A stretch of 64,000 bases of DNA from Chitinophaga pinensis (GTDB lineage Bacteria > Bacteroidota > Bacteroidia > Chitinophagales > CAIOSU01): NCBI GenBank assembly GCA_945901065.1, contig CAMDKI010000001.1:186001-250000 (forward strand), read 5' to 3'. The notes below the pieces were generated by a model, which saw only the letters and a list, made by a program, of their open reading frames with translations, did not search any database and was not told where the DNA came from. Within the stretch, counting starts at the first letter, position 1; every line of letters begins with the position of its first letter. Shown here in pieces: positions 37,145 through 46,333 of this stretch. Position numbers and translations under genes: made by a program.

Positions 37145-38839
37145 ATGTTGGAATTTGATCTGCCAAAAGAGCAATCCTCAATCATTAAAGTCATCGGCAT
37201 AGGTGGCGGCGGCAGCAATGCTGTAAATTATATGTTCAACCAAGGCATCCGCGGCGTCAATTTCGTTATTGGCAACACCGATGAACAGGCATTAGAACTT
37301 AGCCCAATCCCAAACAAGATTCAATTAGGCCCTGCCTCAACCCGTGGTTTGGGTGCTGGTTCAAATCCTGACATTGGCCGTTTGGCTACCGAGGAGTCTT
37401 TGGAAGAAATACGTGCCTTGCTTGAGAAAAACACCCGTATGGTGTTTGTTACTGCTGGCATGGGTGGTGGTACTGGTACTGGTGGTGCCCCTGTAGTAGC
37501 AGAGTTGGCTCGCAGCATGGGTATTCTTACCGTGGGTATCGTTACTAGCCCATTCTTCTTTGAGGGTCGTCGCAAAATCAAGCAAGCGGAAGCCGGTATC
37601 GAAGAGATGCGCAATGCAGTGGATAGCTTGATTGTAATCTCTAACGATAATATTCGCGAGCAATACGGCAACCTAACCCGCTCAGATGCATTTGCACACG
37701 CCGATGACATCTTGGCCATAGCCGCCCGTAGCATATCAGAAATCATTACCGTTCCGGGTCAAATCAACGTCGATTTTGCCGACGTGGAATATGTAATGAA
37801 GAACAGTGGTGTAGCCATTATGGGAAGCGCAACTGCCGAAGGCGAGGGCCGTGCGGCAAAAGCCATCCAAGCTGCTTTGGCTTCTCCGTTGCTGAACGAT
37901 AACGATATCCGTGGTGCACAGAAGGTATTGTTGAACATTACCTCTGGTACCGACCAAATGCGTATCGATGAGATTACTGAAATACACGAGTATGTATTGG
38001 AGGCCGTTGGTGCCGATACCGACGTTATCTTTGGTACTTGCGATGACGACAGCTTGGGCGATAAAATTTGTGTAACCATTATTGCCACTGGTTTTAATAA
38101 GAACGGCATTATGGGTAGCTGGGAAACCGCTAATCGCGAGCGTGTAGTTCACGATTTGGGCCGCAGCACACCGGTTGCTCCTAAAGTTGAAGTTACACCG
38201 CCAGTTGTGCAGTTTACCGAGGAGCCAGTAAAACCTGAAGGGAACAACGATATGTTTCTTTTCCGTAGGGATGAAGTGGTTGTTGAAGATACCATCATTG
38301 AAGATATAAAAGAGGTTGACGAATCAAATGCAATTACCTTCTCTTTCGACCTGAACAAAGAGGAAGAAAATACCTTTGAAGTAGTTGCTACCGAAGAGGA
38401 AAGCTTGAAAGAGGCAGAAGAGGATAACTTCTTCTTCGCTCACGAGGAGACTGAAATGGAAGCCACTAGCGAACAGGTAGTTGAAGAAGACCCAACATTA
38501 AATTTTAGCGTGCGCAAGGTTGAAGAGAAAGCAGCCGAAGAGTTAGGCTTCGTATTCCGTCAGCGCGAAGTGGAGCAGCCTAAAGCTACTGCCGTGAAAG
38601 AAGATGATTTGTTGAACGAGCGCCTACGTCGCCTTCGCAACTTGAACATGAAGCTGAACAACCCGAACAGTTTGAATGAACTGGAAGCCGAGCCTGCTTT
38701 TAAACGCCGCAACATTCAGCTTACCAATACCCCTTATTCATCTGAGTCTGATTACTCACGCTATAGCCTTTCTGAAGGCGACGAAAACCGTGGTGAGATA
38801 CGCAAGAATAATTCTTTCCTTCACGGCAACGTGGACTAA
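37145..38839 (+). CDS. ftsZ: Cell division protein FtsZ with extended acidic linker
   Basis: This tubulin-like GTPase forms the division ring. The GTP-binding signature GGGTGTGGAPVVAELA lies near 105, and the core spans about 1-330. Residues about 340-490 form an acidic, Glu-rich, low-complexity linker, and the C-terminus carries the Bacteroidota-type conserved tail (PAFKRRNIQL and NSFLHGNVD). At 564 residues it is much longer than the about 380 residues of proteobacterial FtsZ, as in other Bacteroidota. Last gene of the dcw operon, followed by a strong terminator. Confidence 0.97.
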   Translation: MLEFDLPKEQSSIIKVIGIGGGGSNAVNYMFNQGIRGVNFVIGNTDEQALELSPIPNKIQLGPASTRGLGAGSNPDIGRLATEESLEEIRALLEKNTRMVFVTAGMGGGTGTGGAPVVAELARSMGILTVGIVTSPFFFEGRRKIKQAEAGIEEMRNAVDSLIVISNDNIREQYGNLTRSDAFAHADDILAIAARSISEIITVPGQINVDFADVEYVMKNSGVAIMGSATAEGEGRAAKAIQAALASPLLNDNDIRGAQKVLLNITSGTDQMRIDEITEIHEYVLEAVGADTDVIFGTCDDDSLGDKICVTIIATGFNKNGIMGSWETANRERVVHDLGRSTPVAPKVEVTPPVVQFTEEPVKPEGNNDMFLFRRDEVVVEDTIIEDIKEVDESNAITFSFDLNKEEENTFEVVATEEESLKEAEEDNFFFAHEETEMEATSEQVVEEDPTLNFSVRKVEEKAAEELGFVFRQREVEQPKATAVKEDDLLNERLRRLRNLNMKLNNPNSLNELEAEPAFKRRNIQLTNTPYSSESDYSRYSLSEGDENRGEIRKNNSFLHGNVD

Positions 38840-38880
38840 GAGTAAAGACGCTGTTAGTACCAATTATTGTGCAGATTACG

Positions 38881-38912
38881 AAGCGCAACCCTCAGCAGGT
38901 TGCGCTTTTTTT
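38881..38912 (+). terminator. Strong terminator of the dcw operon
   Basis: A perfect 10-bp stem (AAGCGCAACC at 38881-38890 with GGTTGCGCTT at 38898-38907) and 7-nt loop are followed by a T-tract through 38912. It begins 41 bp after the ftsZ stop. Confidence 0.9.
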
Positions 38913-39009
38913 GTGCGTAAAGTGGTAAGTAGTTGACCAAATCTAGTAAACTAGATTATTCCATCCCGAATACATTTGGCGAAAACCTGAAGATTAACAT
39001 CCGCAAATT

Positions 39010-39130
39010 ACCCCCACCTAACCTCCTCCTTTAAGGGGGAGGAACCTGGTTTGTCCCAGAATAAATTCGCGATAAATTTGGCATAATTTGGTAGCTCCTC
39101 CCCCTTTTTTAGGGGGAGGTTGGGAGGGGG
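39010..39130. repeat. Facing pair of CCCCCT/AGGGGG hairpin repeats
   Basis: Two related elements face each other in the 377-bp gap between ftsZ and the next gene: 39010-39050 (CCCCCACCTAACCTCCTCC, then GGGGGAGGAAC) and 39093-39130 (CTCCTCCCCCT, then AGGGGGAGGTTGGGAGGGGG). The second is the reverse complement of the first with substitutions; each also folds on itself. About 45 bp separate them. A related, degenerate copy lies at 10996. Apart from these and the ftsZ terminator I see nothing else in the gap. Confidence 0.55.
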
Positions 39131-39216
39131 TCGCTCGGGCGAGTGCTAAATGCAATTTCGCCAACAAAAAAATACCTCGTAATTTGTATCGTCACCATAC
39201 AAACTAAACCAAACCC

Positions 39217-40236
39217 ATGTACAAGGCCCTTTTCTCATCATTGTTGTTTGCGTTGCTATTCATTTCTTGCCAGCAGCAACCTCTGCTGCAAACCGATGCA
39301 CCAGAACCAACTGCCTGCCAATACCTAGACTACACCACTAACGACGCCGTGCAGGCGGGTGGCATACACATGGTAAAACTCAAAGAGGGCTATCAAGTAT
39401 GGACCAAACGCATGGGCAATAGTCCCACCATGAAGGTGCTGCTGTTGCATGGCGGCCCTGCTGGTACGCACGAGTTGATGATTGCCTTCGAGAGCTTTTT
39501 TCCGCAGGCCAATATTGAGTTGTACCAATACGACCAGTTGGGCTCGTACTATAGCGACCAGCCCGACGATATGAGCCTCTGGACTATTGCGCGGTTTGTG
39601 GAAGAAGTAGAGCAAGTGCGCCTTGATTTGGGATTGGATAGCACCAATTTCTTTCTGCTTGGTCAATCGTGGGGTGGTATATTGGCTATGGAGTATGCGC
39701 TAAAATACCAGCAAAACTTGAAAGGACTTATTGTAAGCAACATGACCGCCGACTTTGATAAGTACGAAGCCTATAACAACAAGCTACGCGGAGAATTGCC
39801 GAAAGATGTGTTGGATACCCTTTCTTTTTACGAGAGCAAAGAGCAGTTCCAAAACCCGCGCTATTTAGATTTGATGTACACGGCCTTTTACAAAAAGCAC
39901 ATTTGTCGCTTAGAGCCTTGGCCCGAGCCGGTGGAGCGCAGCTTTAGCCATTTCAATCAAGTGGTGTATGAATATATGCAAGGCCCAAGCGAGTTTGTAC
40001 CGGGAGGTATATTGAAGGGTTGGAGTGTTTGGGATCGACTGAAAGAGTTGGCCGTGCCTACCTTAATGATAGGCGCCAAATATGACAGCATGAACCCAGC
40101 TGAGATGGAAGAAATGAGCCATTTGGTGCAAAACGGCAGTTATCTATATTGCGCTAACGGCAGCCACCTCTGCCAGTGGGACGATCAACAAACCTACATG
40201 AAGGGGGTTATTAGCTGGATACAAGGGGTTAAGTAA
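39217..40236 (+). CDS. Alpha/beta-hydrolase lipoprotein, proline iminopeptidase family (S33)
   Basis: A lipobox (LLFISC) at about residue 19 marks an exported lipoprotein. The 339-residue protein has the S33 alpha/beta-hydrolase pattern: HGGPAGTHELM oxyanion region, nucleophile elbow GQSWGGILAMEYAL, acid GAKYDSMNP and His in ANGSHLCQWDD. It should hydrolyse N-terminal prolyl peptides or amides, but this family is broad. It converges on the T9SS cargo gene with 12 bp between stops. Confidence 0.9.
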   Translation: MYKALFSSLLFALLFISCQQQPLLQTDAPEPTACQYLDYTTNDAVQAGGIHMVKLKEGYQVWTKRMGNSPTMKVLLLHGGPAGTHELMIAFESFFPQANIELYQYDQLGSYYSDQPDDMSLWTIARFVEEVEQVRLDLGLDSTNFFLLGQSWGGILAMEYALKYQQNLKGLIVSNMTADFDKYEAYNNKLRGELPKDVLDTLSFYESKEQFQNPRYLDLMYTAFYKKHICRLEPWPEPVERSFSHFNQVVYEYMQGPSEFVPGGILKGWSVWDRLKELAVPTLMIGAKYDSMNPAEMEEMSHLVQNGSYLYCANGSHLCQWDDQQTYMKGVISWIQGVK

Positions 40237-40248
40237 ATCTTCCCTAAA

Positions 40249-42459
40249 TTACTCTTTCACCAACTTAAGCACCCGTTTCAACCCATCGGGTGTTGTAAGG
40301 GTAACGAAGTAAATGCCAGCAGGGGCATCAATTGTTAGCTCTAGTTGGCTGGTTTGGCTAAATTGTTGTTGCAAAATATCTTGACCTGCAATAGTGCTTA
40401 AAGTAACATTCAACTCTTTGTAATTGGCACCTAAATCAATGGCAAACTTACCTGAAGTAGGGTTGGGGTATAGCATAAACTGTTGTCCGAAATCCTCCTC
40501 AATACCATTGATAATTATATTGTAGCATACCGATGTATCGCTGCAGCCATTGGCCGTAACAATTACCGCATAATCTCCGGTTACGCTGGCCACATAAGTG
40601 GCTCTGGTTGCATTGGCAATTGGTAAATAATCATTGCAGCTTACCCACTGATAAATAGCCAAGGTATCAGTAGCGGTTAGTCTTTCGTCCACTTGATTAA
40701 CGGTAGCTTCGGGCTTGTTTTTGATAGTTAATTGCAAGGTTAGTATACTGTCGCAACCGGCAGCACTCGTGAATGCTTGGGTGTAGGTGCCAGAAGTATC
40801 ATAAGTCTCGGTATTTAGGGTGTAGCTGCCACACTCAACTGCGGTAATAGTTTCGCGCGCGGTGTCGTTTATGGTTACGTTTATGGTTACCAAACTATCA
40901 CAACCATCGGCATTTACCAATGCCTCGGTATAGGTGCCGGTGCTAGTATAGGTGTTGCCACCAGTTGATGTGAAGGTATAGCAGGCAATAGTATCAATGC
41001 TGCTAAAGGTGGGGCTGCACGGAGTCCATTTGGCAATAAAGCTATTGAAGTTGCTGTCGGTGGTTAGCTCGAAAGTAGTTGTTTGTGGGTCAAAATCTAC
41101 CGTATCGGTAAAGCTACCCGCAAAATAAACGTTGCCAGTTGGGTTAACAAGAATCGCTTCGCCTCTATCGGTTCCTGTGTTTCCTACTTTTCTTACCCAT
41201 TGCAATTCGCCCAGAGAGTCTAATTTATGCACAAATATATCAGCAGCATTACCTTGGCTAGTAAGGTTAAAAGCATCAATACCAGGGTCAAAATCAACAG
41301 TATTGGCAAAGTACCCGGTAGTATAAACCGAGCCTTCGGTATCCACAGCAAACGATATGGCTTGGTTGCTGCTAATACCGGCTAACTGCCTTGCCCAGGT
41401 AAGCGCACCTGTTGAGTCGAGCTTTACGATAAACGGATCGGTTCCGCCTGCCGAAGTAAGGGCTAGTGAATCAGCCCCTGGGTCAAAATCAACTTTAGAT
41501 GAAAAGGATCCGGCTAAATAAATATTTTGATTGGCATCAACCAAAATATCGTTTCCTATTGAGGTAAATATGCTGCCATCAAACTGTTTTGCCCAAACAT
41601 AGTTGCCAGCGCTGGTAAGTTTTAGAATAAATACATCTCTGCTTGGTGCAGCGTATAGGGTATCGGCTCCAGCATTCGGGTCGAAATCAGCAAACTCTGC
41701 AAAGTAACCTGTTACATACACACTGCCTATCGCATCAAGGGCAATACTATATGCTTCATCGAAGCCCGAGCTACCAACGCGCTTTGCCCAAACATATGCA
41801 CCATTGGTTGCTAGTTTTTGCACATAAAAATCGGGAAATAAAGTGCCTGTCGCAACTAAATTGGCGGTGCCGCCTCCTGGGTTAAAATCTACGGTGCCTA
41901 TAAAACTGCCGGTTAAGTATACATTCCCGGCCGCATCAATTGCCACATCTTTTACATCGTCTATTTGAGCGTTTCCGTTGCGGATAGCCCAAGAATAGTT
42001 ACCCGCAGAGGTTAGTTTTAATGCAAACACATCAACACCGCCAGCATTTGCTGCCAAATTGTTGGTTGCTGCCGCTGGGTTAAAATCAACGGTGCCTGTA
42101 AATGTGCCAACGATATATACGTTTCCAGCGGCATCAAGGGCAACCGCCTGAGCTTCGTCGGTACCGGCGCCGCCTATACGCTTGGCCCAGACAAAGTCGC
42201 CAGAACCAGTAAGTTTTTGTATAAATACATCCCTATCGCCAGCCGAAGCCATCAAGAAAGTATCCGTTCCTGGGTCGAAATCTACGGTGTCGGTAAAGTA
42301 CCCAACTGCGTAAATGTTGCCAGCAGTATCAAGGGCCATATCCATTACAGTACTCTGGCCAATTCCTTTATTTTGCTTGGCCCAACCTAGTTTAGTGCTC
42401 TGTGCTTCAACGGCATAGGCAGCAAGGGTTAATATAACTGCGGTGTAAATCTTCAACAT
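40249..42459 (-). CDS. SBBP-repeat beta-propeller protein with T9SS type A sorting domain
   Basis: This 736-residue secreted protein has a signal peptide (LKIYTAVILTLAAYAVEAQ). Residues about 25-480 hold eight or nine repeats of about 50-55 residues built on WAKxxGGxxxDEAxxVALDAAGNVYxxGxF then DFNPG, matching the beta-propeller SBBP family. Two Ig-like or SprB-type repeats follow (CGSYTLNTETYDTSGTY; about 490-660). The last about 75 residues (YPNPTSGKFAIDL... GIYFVTL... LKLVKE) are a type A T9SS signal, so the protein is exported and may be anchored on the cell surface. Role unknown. Confidence 0.92.
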   Translation of the reverse strand: MLKIYTAVILTLAAYAVEAQSTKLGWAKQNKGIGQSTVMDMALDTAGNIYAVGYFTDTVDFDPGTDTFLMASAGDRDVFIQKLTGSGDFVWAKRIGGAGTDEAQAVALDAAGNVYIVGTFTGTVDFNPAAATNNLAANAGGVDVFALKLTSAGNYSWAIRNGNAQIDDVKDVAIDAAGNVYLTGSFIGTVDFNPGGGTANLVATGTLFPDFYVQKLATNGAYVWAKRVGSSGFDEAYSIALDAIGSVYVTGYFAEFADFDPNAGADTLYAAPSRDVFILKLTSAGNYVWAKQFDGSIFTSIGNDILVDANQNIYLAGSFSSKVDFDPGADSLALTSAGGTDPFIVKLDSTGALTWARQLAGISSNQAISFAVDTEGSVYTTGYFANTVDFDPGIDAFNLTSQGNAADIFVHKLDSLGELQWVRKVGNTGTDRGEAILVNPTGNVYFAGSFTDTVDFDPQTTTFELTTDSNFNSFIAKWTPCSPTFSSIDTIACYTFTSTGGNTYTSTGTYTEALVNADGCDSLVTINVTINDTARETITAVECGSYTLNTETYDTSGTYTQAFTSAAGCDSILTLQLTIKNKPEATVNQVDERLTATDTLAIYQWVSCNDYLPIANATRATYVASVTGDYAVIVTANGCSDTSVCYNIIINGIEEDFGQQFMLYPNPTSGKFAIDLGANYKELNVTLSTIAGQDILQQQFSQTSQLELTIDAPAGIYFVTLTTPDGLKRVLKLVKE

Positions 42460-42484
42460 AAGCCTAGCTATTGCCTTTGAATAG

Positions 42485-42515
42485 TAAAGTTAGCTAAATG
42501 TAAGGAGCAGTGCAA
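42485..42515 (-). promoter_or_regulatory. Bacteroidota-type promoter of the SBBP/T9SS gene
   Basis: Read on the minus strand, TTG (42515-42513) is followed after 20 nt by TAACTTTA (42492-42485), one base from TAnnTTTG. The ATG lies at 42459, giving a leader of about 20 nt. Confidence 0.5.
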
Positions 42516-42542
42516 TGTGGGTAGGCGGCAAGTGAGGATTGA

Positions 42543-42580
42543 ATAAAAATCAAACAGCCCCCGAATTACTCCGAGGGCTG
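42543..42580 (-). terminator. Terminator downstream of proS
   Basis: On the minus strand CAGCCC (complement of 42575-42580) pairs with GGGCTG (complement of 42555-42560), with an internal mismatch and extra inner pairs, followed by a T-rich run (complement of 42543-42553). Confidence 0.6.
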
Positions 42581-42606
42581 AAATAAATCATCCAATAATT
42601 TTAAAC

Positions 42607-42662
42607 CAACTCGTAACTCATAACCAGTAACTTGCACCCATTCGGCTCCGCTCAGGGTGACA
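42607..42662. repeat. Composite dispersed repeat downstream of proS
   Basis: 42607-42635 holds CAACTCGTAACTCATAACC-type words, the inverse of the 31157 repeat. It runs directly into CCCATTCGGCTCCGCTCAGG followed by GTGACAC (42637-42663), a sequence resembling a dispersed element I associate with Bacteroidota intergenic DNA. It ends a few bases before the proS stop codon. Confidence 0.5.
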
Positions 42663-42666
42663 CAAA

Positions 42667-44142
42667 TTAATAAGCTCTCGCAAACACTGCGCGTTGCTTG
42701 CTAGGTTTGCCGGTAACGATGCAAACGCCTTCTTCCAGCGGGTTGTTAAGCGGTATACAACGGATGGTAGCTTTAGTTTCCTCTTTGATTTTATCTTCCG
42801 TTTCAGAAGTGCCATCATAGTGGGCCAAAACAAAACCAGCTTCGTCGTCTAGTATGCGCTTAAACTCCTCGTAGGTATCAGCTTTACGCGTATTCTCCTC
42901 ACGGAATTGAAGGGCTTTTTGGAACATGTTGGCTTGTATGGCATCCAAAAGTTCAGGTATCAAAGTATCCAGTTCGTCCAGCTGCATAAGCTGCTTCTCC
43001 TTAGTGTCGCGGCGGGCTATTTCGGCAGTGCCGTTGGCCATATCGCGAGGGCCGATAGCTACACGCACTGGCACTCCTTCCAACTCATATTGGGCAAACT
43101 TAAAGCCCGGGCGGGTTTGGTCGTCATCATCAAACTTCACACTGATACCTTTGGCCTTTAAAGCGGCCATAAGGCCACTCACACGGTCAAAAACGGCATT
43201 CAGTTCTTCGTCGTTTTTGAAAATAGGCACAATAACCACTTGCAAAGGCGCAACTTTTGGTGGCAACACCAAGCCTTCGTCGTCGCTGTGGGCCATTAGT
43301 AGAGCACCAATTAAACGGGTACTTACGCCCCATGAGGTTGCCCAAACAAACTCCAACGTGTTCTCCTTATTGGTAAACTGTACTTCGAAAGCCTTGGCAA
43401 AGTTCTGACCTAAAAAGTGAGAGGTACCTGCTTGCAAAGCTTTGCCATCTTGCATCAATGCTTCGATACAGTATGTCTCCACGGCACCAGCAAAGCGCTC
43501 GTTCGGGGTTTTTACGCCTTTAAGCACCGGTATGGCTAGGAAGTTTTCTACAAAGTCTGCATATACATCAAGCATACGCTCTGCTTCTTGAATGGCCTCT
43601 TGGCTGGTGCTGTGTGCGGTGTGGCCTTCTTGCCACAAAAACTCGGCCGTGCGCAAGAACAAACGGGTGCGCATTTCCCAACGAACTACGTTAGCCCACT
43701 GGTTGATGAGCAACGGCAAATCGCGGTACGATTTTATCCAGCCTTTATAGGTGTTCCAAATAATAGTCTCTGATGTAGGGCGCACAATTAGCTCTTCTTC
43801 CAACTTTGCATCTGGGTCTACCACAATACCACCGCCATTTGGGTCGTTCATAAGGCGGTAGTGGGTTACCACAGCACACTCCTTAGCAAACCCCTCAACG
43901 TGTGCAGCTTCTTTGCTCAAAAAGCTTTTCGGTATAAAAAGCGGGAAGTAGGCATTTACGTGTCCAGTTTCCTTGAATTTTTTGTCCAATTCTGTCTTCA
44001 TGTTCTCCCAAAGGGCATATCCGTATGGCCTTATCACCATACAGCCCCTTACCGAAGAGTGCTCGGCTAGTTTGCCGCGCAACACTAAATCATTATACCA
44101 CTGGCTGTAATCTTCAGCCCTACTACATATTTTCTTGCTCAT
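42667..44142 (-). CDS. proS: Prolyl-tRNA synthetase (type 3, archaeal/eukaryotic-like)
   Basis: This class II synthetase charges tRNA-Pro. The 491-residue length and absence of the editing insertion domain mark the ProS type 3 form, which ends in an aromatic residue (FARAY). Motifs: [15 protein letters not shown] near 34, [36 protein letters not shown] (motif 2 region) and [15 protein letters not shown] chose ATG at 44142 (MSKKICSR). A TTG at 44187 would start inside the promoter -7 element and adds an uncharacteristic N-terminus. Confidence 0.96.
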   Translation of the reverse strand: MSKKICSRAEDYSQWYNDLVLRGKLAEHSSVRGCMVIRPYGYALWENMKTELDKKFKETGHVNAYFPLFIPKSFLSKEAAHVEGFAKECAVVTHYRLMNDPNGGGIVVDPDAKLEEELIVRPTSETIIWNTYKGWIKSYRDLPLLINQWANVVRWEMRTRLFLRTAEFLWQEGHTAHSTSQEAIQEAERMLDVYADFVENFLAIPVLKGVKTPNERFAGAVETYCIEALMQDGKALQAGTSHFLGQNFAKAFEVQFTNKENTLEFVWATSWGVSTRLIGALLMAHSDDEGLVLPPKVAPLQVVIVPIFKNDEELNAVFDRVSGLMAALKAKGISVKFDDDDQTRPGFKFAQYELEGVPVRVAIGPRDMANGTAEIARRDTKEKQLMQLDELDTLIPELLDAIQANMFQKALQFREENTRKADTYEEFKRILDDEAGFVLAHYDGTSETEDKIKEETKATIRCIPLNNPLEEGVCIVTGKPSKQRAVFARAY

Positions 44143-44184
44143 AGCAAACTTGGTACGCTCTTTGTTCGTTATATATACAGGTGC

Positions 44185-44192
44185 CAAAGTTA
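44185..44192 (-). promoter_or_regulatory. -7 promoter element of proS
   Basis: CAAAGTTA on the plus strand reads TAACTTTG on the minus strand, an exact TAnnTTTG match about 43 nt ahead of the proS ATG. The -33 TTG is not clear. Confidence 0.45.
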
Positions 44193-44336
44193 ACGATTAA
44201 ATTTGTTGCACGAAGGGCATTTGAAAAAGTGGCACGATGATTGGAATTGATGAAATTGATTAAACTAGTTGGTAACTTGTAAGTCAAATCAAATAGAAAC
44301 GCGATCCATTTTTAATACCCAGATAAACCGAATGCC

Positions 44337-46283
44337 ATGAAAACACTTGTACTCATATCATCCTTTTTAACGGCAACCATTTTTGCTTCTTGGGGGCAGA
44401 ATAATGACGACGTGTATTACCAACCTAATGGAGGTAATACCAACACGAGCCAAGACCAATACTACGACAACAGTGGCCAATATAATAATGGCACTGGCAC
44501 TAGTACTGCCAACGATGGCTACAATTACAACCAGTATAACAACGACTATGGTAGTGCCGATAGGTATGATTATGCCGACAGCAGCGATTATTACACCGAT
44601 GGAGATGGTAATACCTACATTACCAACAACTATTACGATAATGATGGCAACGTAAGTAATTACGACTACTATTATACGAGTCGCATACGCCGTTTTTATA
44701 CCCCATACTACGGTTTTGGCTGGTATAGCGGCGCCTATACCGACCCTTACTGGTATGGCTACAACGACCCTTGGTATTGGGGTAGCAGCATATACGTAGG
44801 TAGTGGCTTCCACGTAGGGCCTACTTGGGGTTGGAATACTGGTTGGTGCTCAACTTCATGGCATACTGCCTATGCATGGGGCAATGGCTGGAACAACGGT
44901 TGGGGCAACGGCTGGTATGGCAACTATGGTTGGAATACTGGTTGGAACAACGGCTGGAACAACGGCTGGAACAACGGTTGGAACAATGGCTGGAATAACG
45001 GTTATTGGAACGGATATAATAACGGTTACAACGACGGTTACAACAATGGATTTAATGATGGATACTACGGCAACAACAGCCCTTACTACAACCAGCAGTA
45101 CGGCCCTCGCTACCGCGAAGGTGGCAGCCAAGGCTATGCTGGTGGCGGCAAAACGGTGGACAATCCACTAGGCGGGGGCAAAACTAGCCCAGACCCAGAG
45201 GGAACCTTGAGGGTTGGCACTAATCCAGGTGTATCGGTTGGTGCTCCCATTTCGAGCAACGGCACTGTTGTTGGCAGGGGATCAGGCGCTAACGTATATA
45301 CAAGCCCAAGCAACGGTAGCAGCACTATTGCACCTGCACCTGCTGGCGGCAAAAACATAGGCAACAATACGGGAACCGTAATATCTACCACCAGCCCCAA
45401 CGCTGGCAGATACAGCGGCAAGCCTAACACGGTTGCCCCAAATGGTAATACCAACACTGGAGGGATTACAACAGCGCCTGTTGGAGGTGTAAATGGCAAA
45501 CCATCAGTTAGCCCTACTACTGCGGGCACTAACATTGGTACAGCGCCAAATACTACCCGAAATGCACCTGCAGGCACGGGTAAGAATACTTACCCGAATG
45601 TGTACACTGCACCTGGCGGCAATATTAACCGTAACACTACCGTAAACCCGGTGCAAAGTACTACTAGGCCTACTAATGTAAATCCGAGCAATACGCAACC
45701 GCGCAATACTACCCCGGCACCTGCTCCAACACCGAGCACTAAACCGGGCAACACACTGCCGCGCAATACGGCTCCTGCTCCAAGCAATACGCCTAACAAC
45801 ACACTGCCGCGCAATACGGCTCCTGCTCCAAGCAATACGCCTAACAATACGCAGCCGCGCAATACGGCCCCTGTTCCGAGCAATAAGCCTAACAATACGC
45901 AGCCGCGCAATACGGCCCCTGCTCCGAGCAATAAGCCTAACAATACGCAGCCGCGTAATACGGCCCCTGCTCCGAGCAATAAGCCAACCTACTCACAACC
46001 GCGTACTAGCTCACCAGCACCGGCCCCGAGTAATAAGCCCACTTACTCTCAGCCGCGCACAAGCTCACCAGCACCGGCTCCGAGTAACAAGCCAACGTAT
46101 TCTCAGCCGCGCACCAGCTCACCAGCACCAGCCCCGAGTAATAAGCCTAGCTACTCACAACCGCGCACGAGCTCACCAGCGCCAGCACCTAGCGGGGGTG
46201 GCGGAAACCGTGGTGGAAGCATCAGCCCAAGCGGTGGCGGTAAAGGTGGTGGCGGCTCAATACCTTCAGGACCTCGTAACTAA
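44337..46283 (+). CDS. Exported low-complexity protein: Trp/Asn/Gly/Tyr-rich then Pro-rich tandem repeats
   Basis: I do not recognise a family. The 648-residue product has a signal peptide (MKTLVLISSFLTATIFASWGQ). An Asn/Asp/Tyr-rich stretch (about 22-110) is followed by a Tyr/Trp/Gly region and about a dozen NNGW-type turns (about 180-245) that grade into NGYND-type. Then come a Gly/Thr/Pro-rich region and C-terminal tandem units: five or six of 16 residues (NTQPRNTAPAPSNKPN type) and four of 18 (YSQPRTSSPAPAPSNKPT type), ending in a Gly-rich tail. It has very few charged residues in the repeats. A cell-surface or matrix role is a guess. The DNA repeats mean copy number may vary. Confidence 0.8.
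   Translation: MKTLVLISSFLTATIFASWGQNNDDVYYQPNGGNTNTSQDQYYDNSGQYNNGTGTSTANDGYNYNQYNNDYGSADRYDYADSSDYYTDGDGNTYITNNYYDNDGNVSNYDYYYTSRIRRFYTPYYGFGWYSGAYTDPYWYGYNDPWYWGSSIYVGSGFHVGPTWGWNTGWCSTSWHTAYAWGNGWNNGWGNGWYGNYGWNTGWNNGWNNGWNNGWNNGWNNGYWNGYNNGYNDGYNNGFNDGYYGNNSPYYNQQYGPRYREGGSQGYAGGGKTVDNPLGGGKTSPDPEGTLRVGTNPGVSVGAPISSNGTVVGRGSGANVYTSPSNGSSTIAPAPAGGKNIGNNTGTVISTTSPNAGRYSGKPNTVAPNGNTNTGGITTAPVGGVNGKPSVSPTTAGTNIGTAPNTTRNAPAGTGKNTYPNVYTAPGGNINRNTTVNPVQSTTRPTNVNPSNTQPRNTTPAPAPTPSTKPGNTLPRNTAPAPSNTPNNTLPRNTAPAPSNTPNNTQPRNTAPVPSNKPNNTQPRNTAPAPSNKPNNTQPRNTAPAPSNKPTYSQPRTSSPAPAPSNKPTYSQPRTSSPAPAPSNKPTYSQPRTSSPAPAPSNKPSYSQPRTSSPAPAPSGGGGNRGGSISPSGGGKGGGGSIPSGPRN
44880..45066 (+). repeat. Tandem short repeats encoding (W/Y)NNG
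   Basis: Codons for Gly-Trp-Asn-Asn recur every 12 bases (GGCTGGAACAAC type) through about 45000, then change to GGTTACAACGAC-type units. They lie within the exported low-complexity protein. Confidence 0.7.
45689..46190 (+). repeat. 48-bp and 54-bp tandem repeats in the C-terminal coding region
   Basis: Units of 48 bp (AATACGCAGCCGCGCAATAC start) change to 54-bp units (TACTCTCAGCCGCGCACAAG start) at about 45985. Neighbouring units are nearly the same at DNA level, suggesting recent duplication. Confidence 0.75.
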
Positions 46284-46333
46284 GTTTGCCGTTTTTTGAG
46301 TAGTGTTGTTTTGCAAGTAGAACCAGGAAAGTG

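Noticed and set aside
39061..39200. Insertion sequence ends flanking the gap after ftsZ
   Set aside because: The inverted elements surround only about 45 bp with no transposase frame; treated as a dispersed repeat pair instead.
44143..44187. Extended start (TTG) for prolyl-tRNA synthetase
   Set aside because: The TTG falls in the TAACTTTG promoter element and the extra residues do not belong to the family.
45134..45979. Minus-strand frames with LGAGAVLRGCVLLG repeats opposite the low-complexity gene
   Set aside because: They mirror the Pro-rich repeats of the real gene on the plus strand; the regularity comes from the DNA repeats alone.
45689..46190. Possible CRISPR-like array because of regular 48/54-bp periodicity
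   Set aside because: The units are contiguous, coding, in frame and lack unique spacers.
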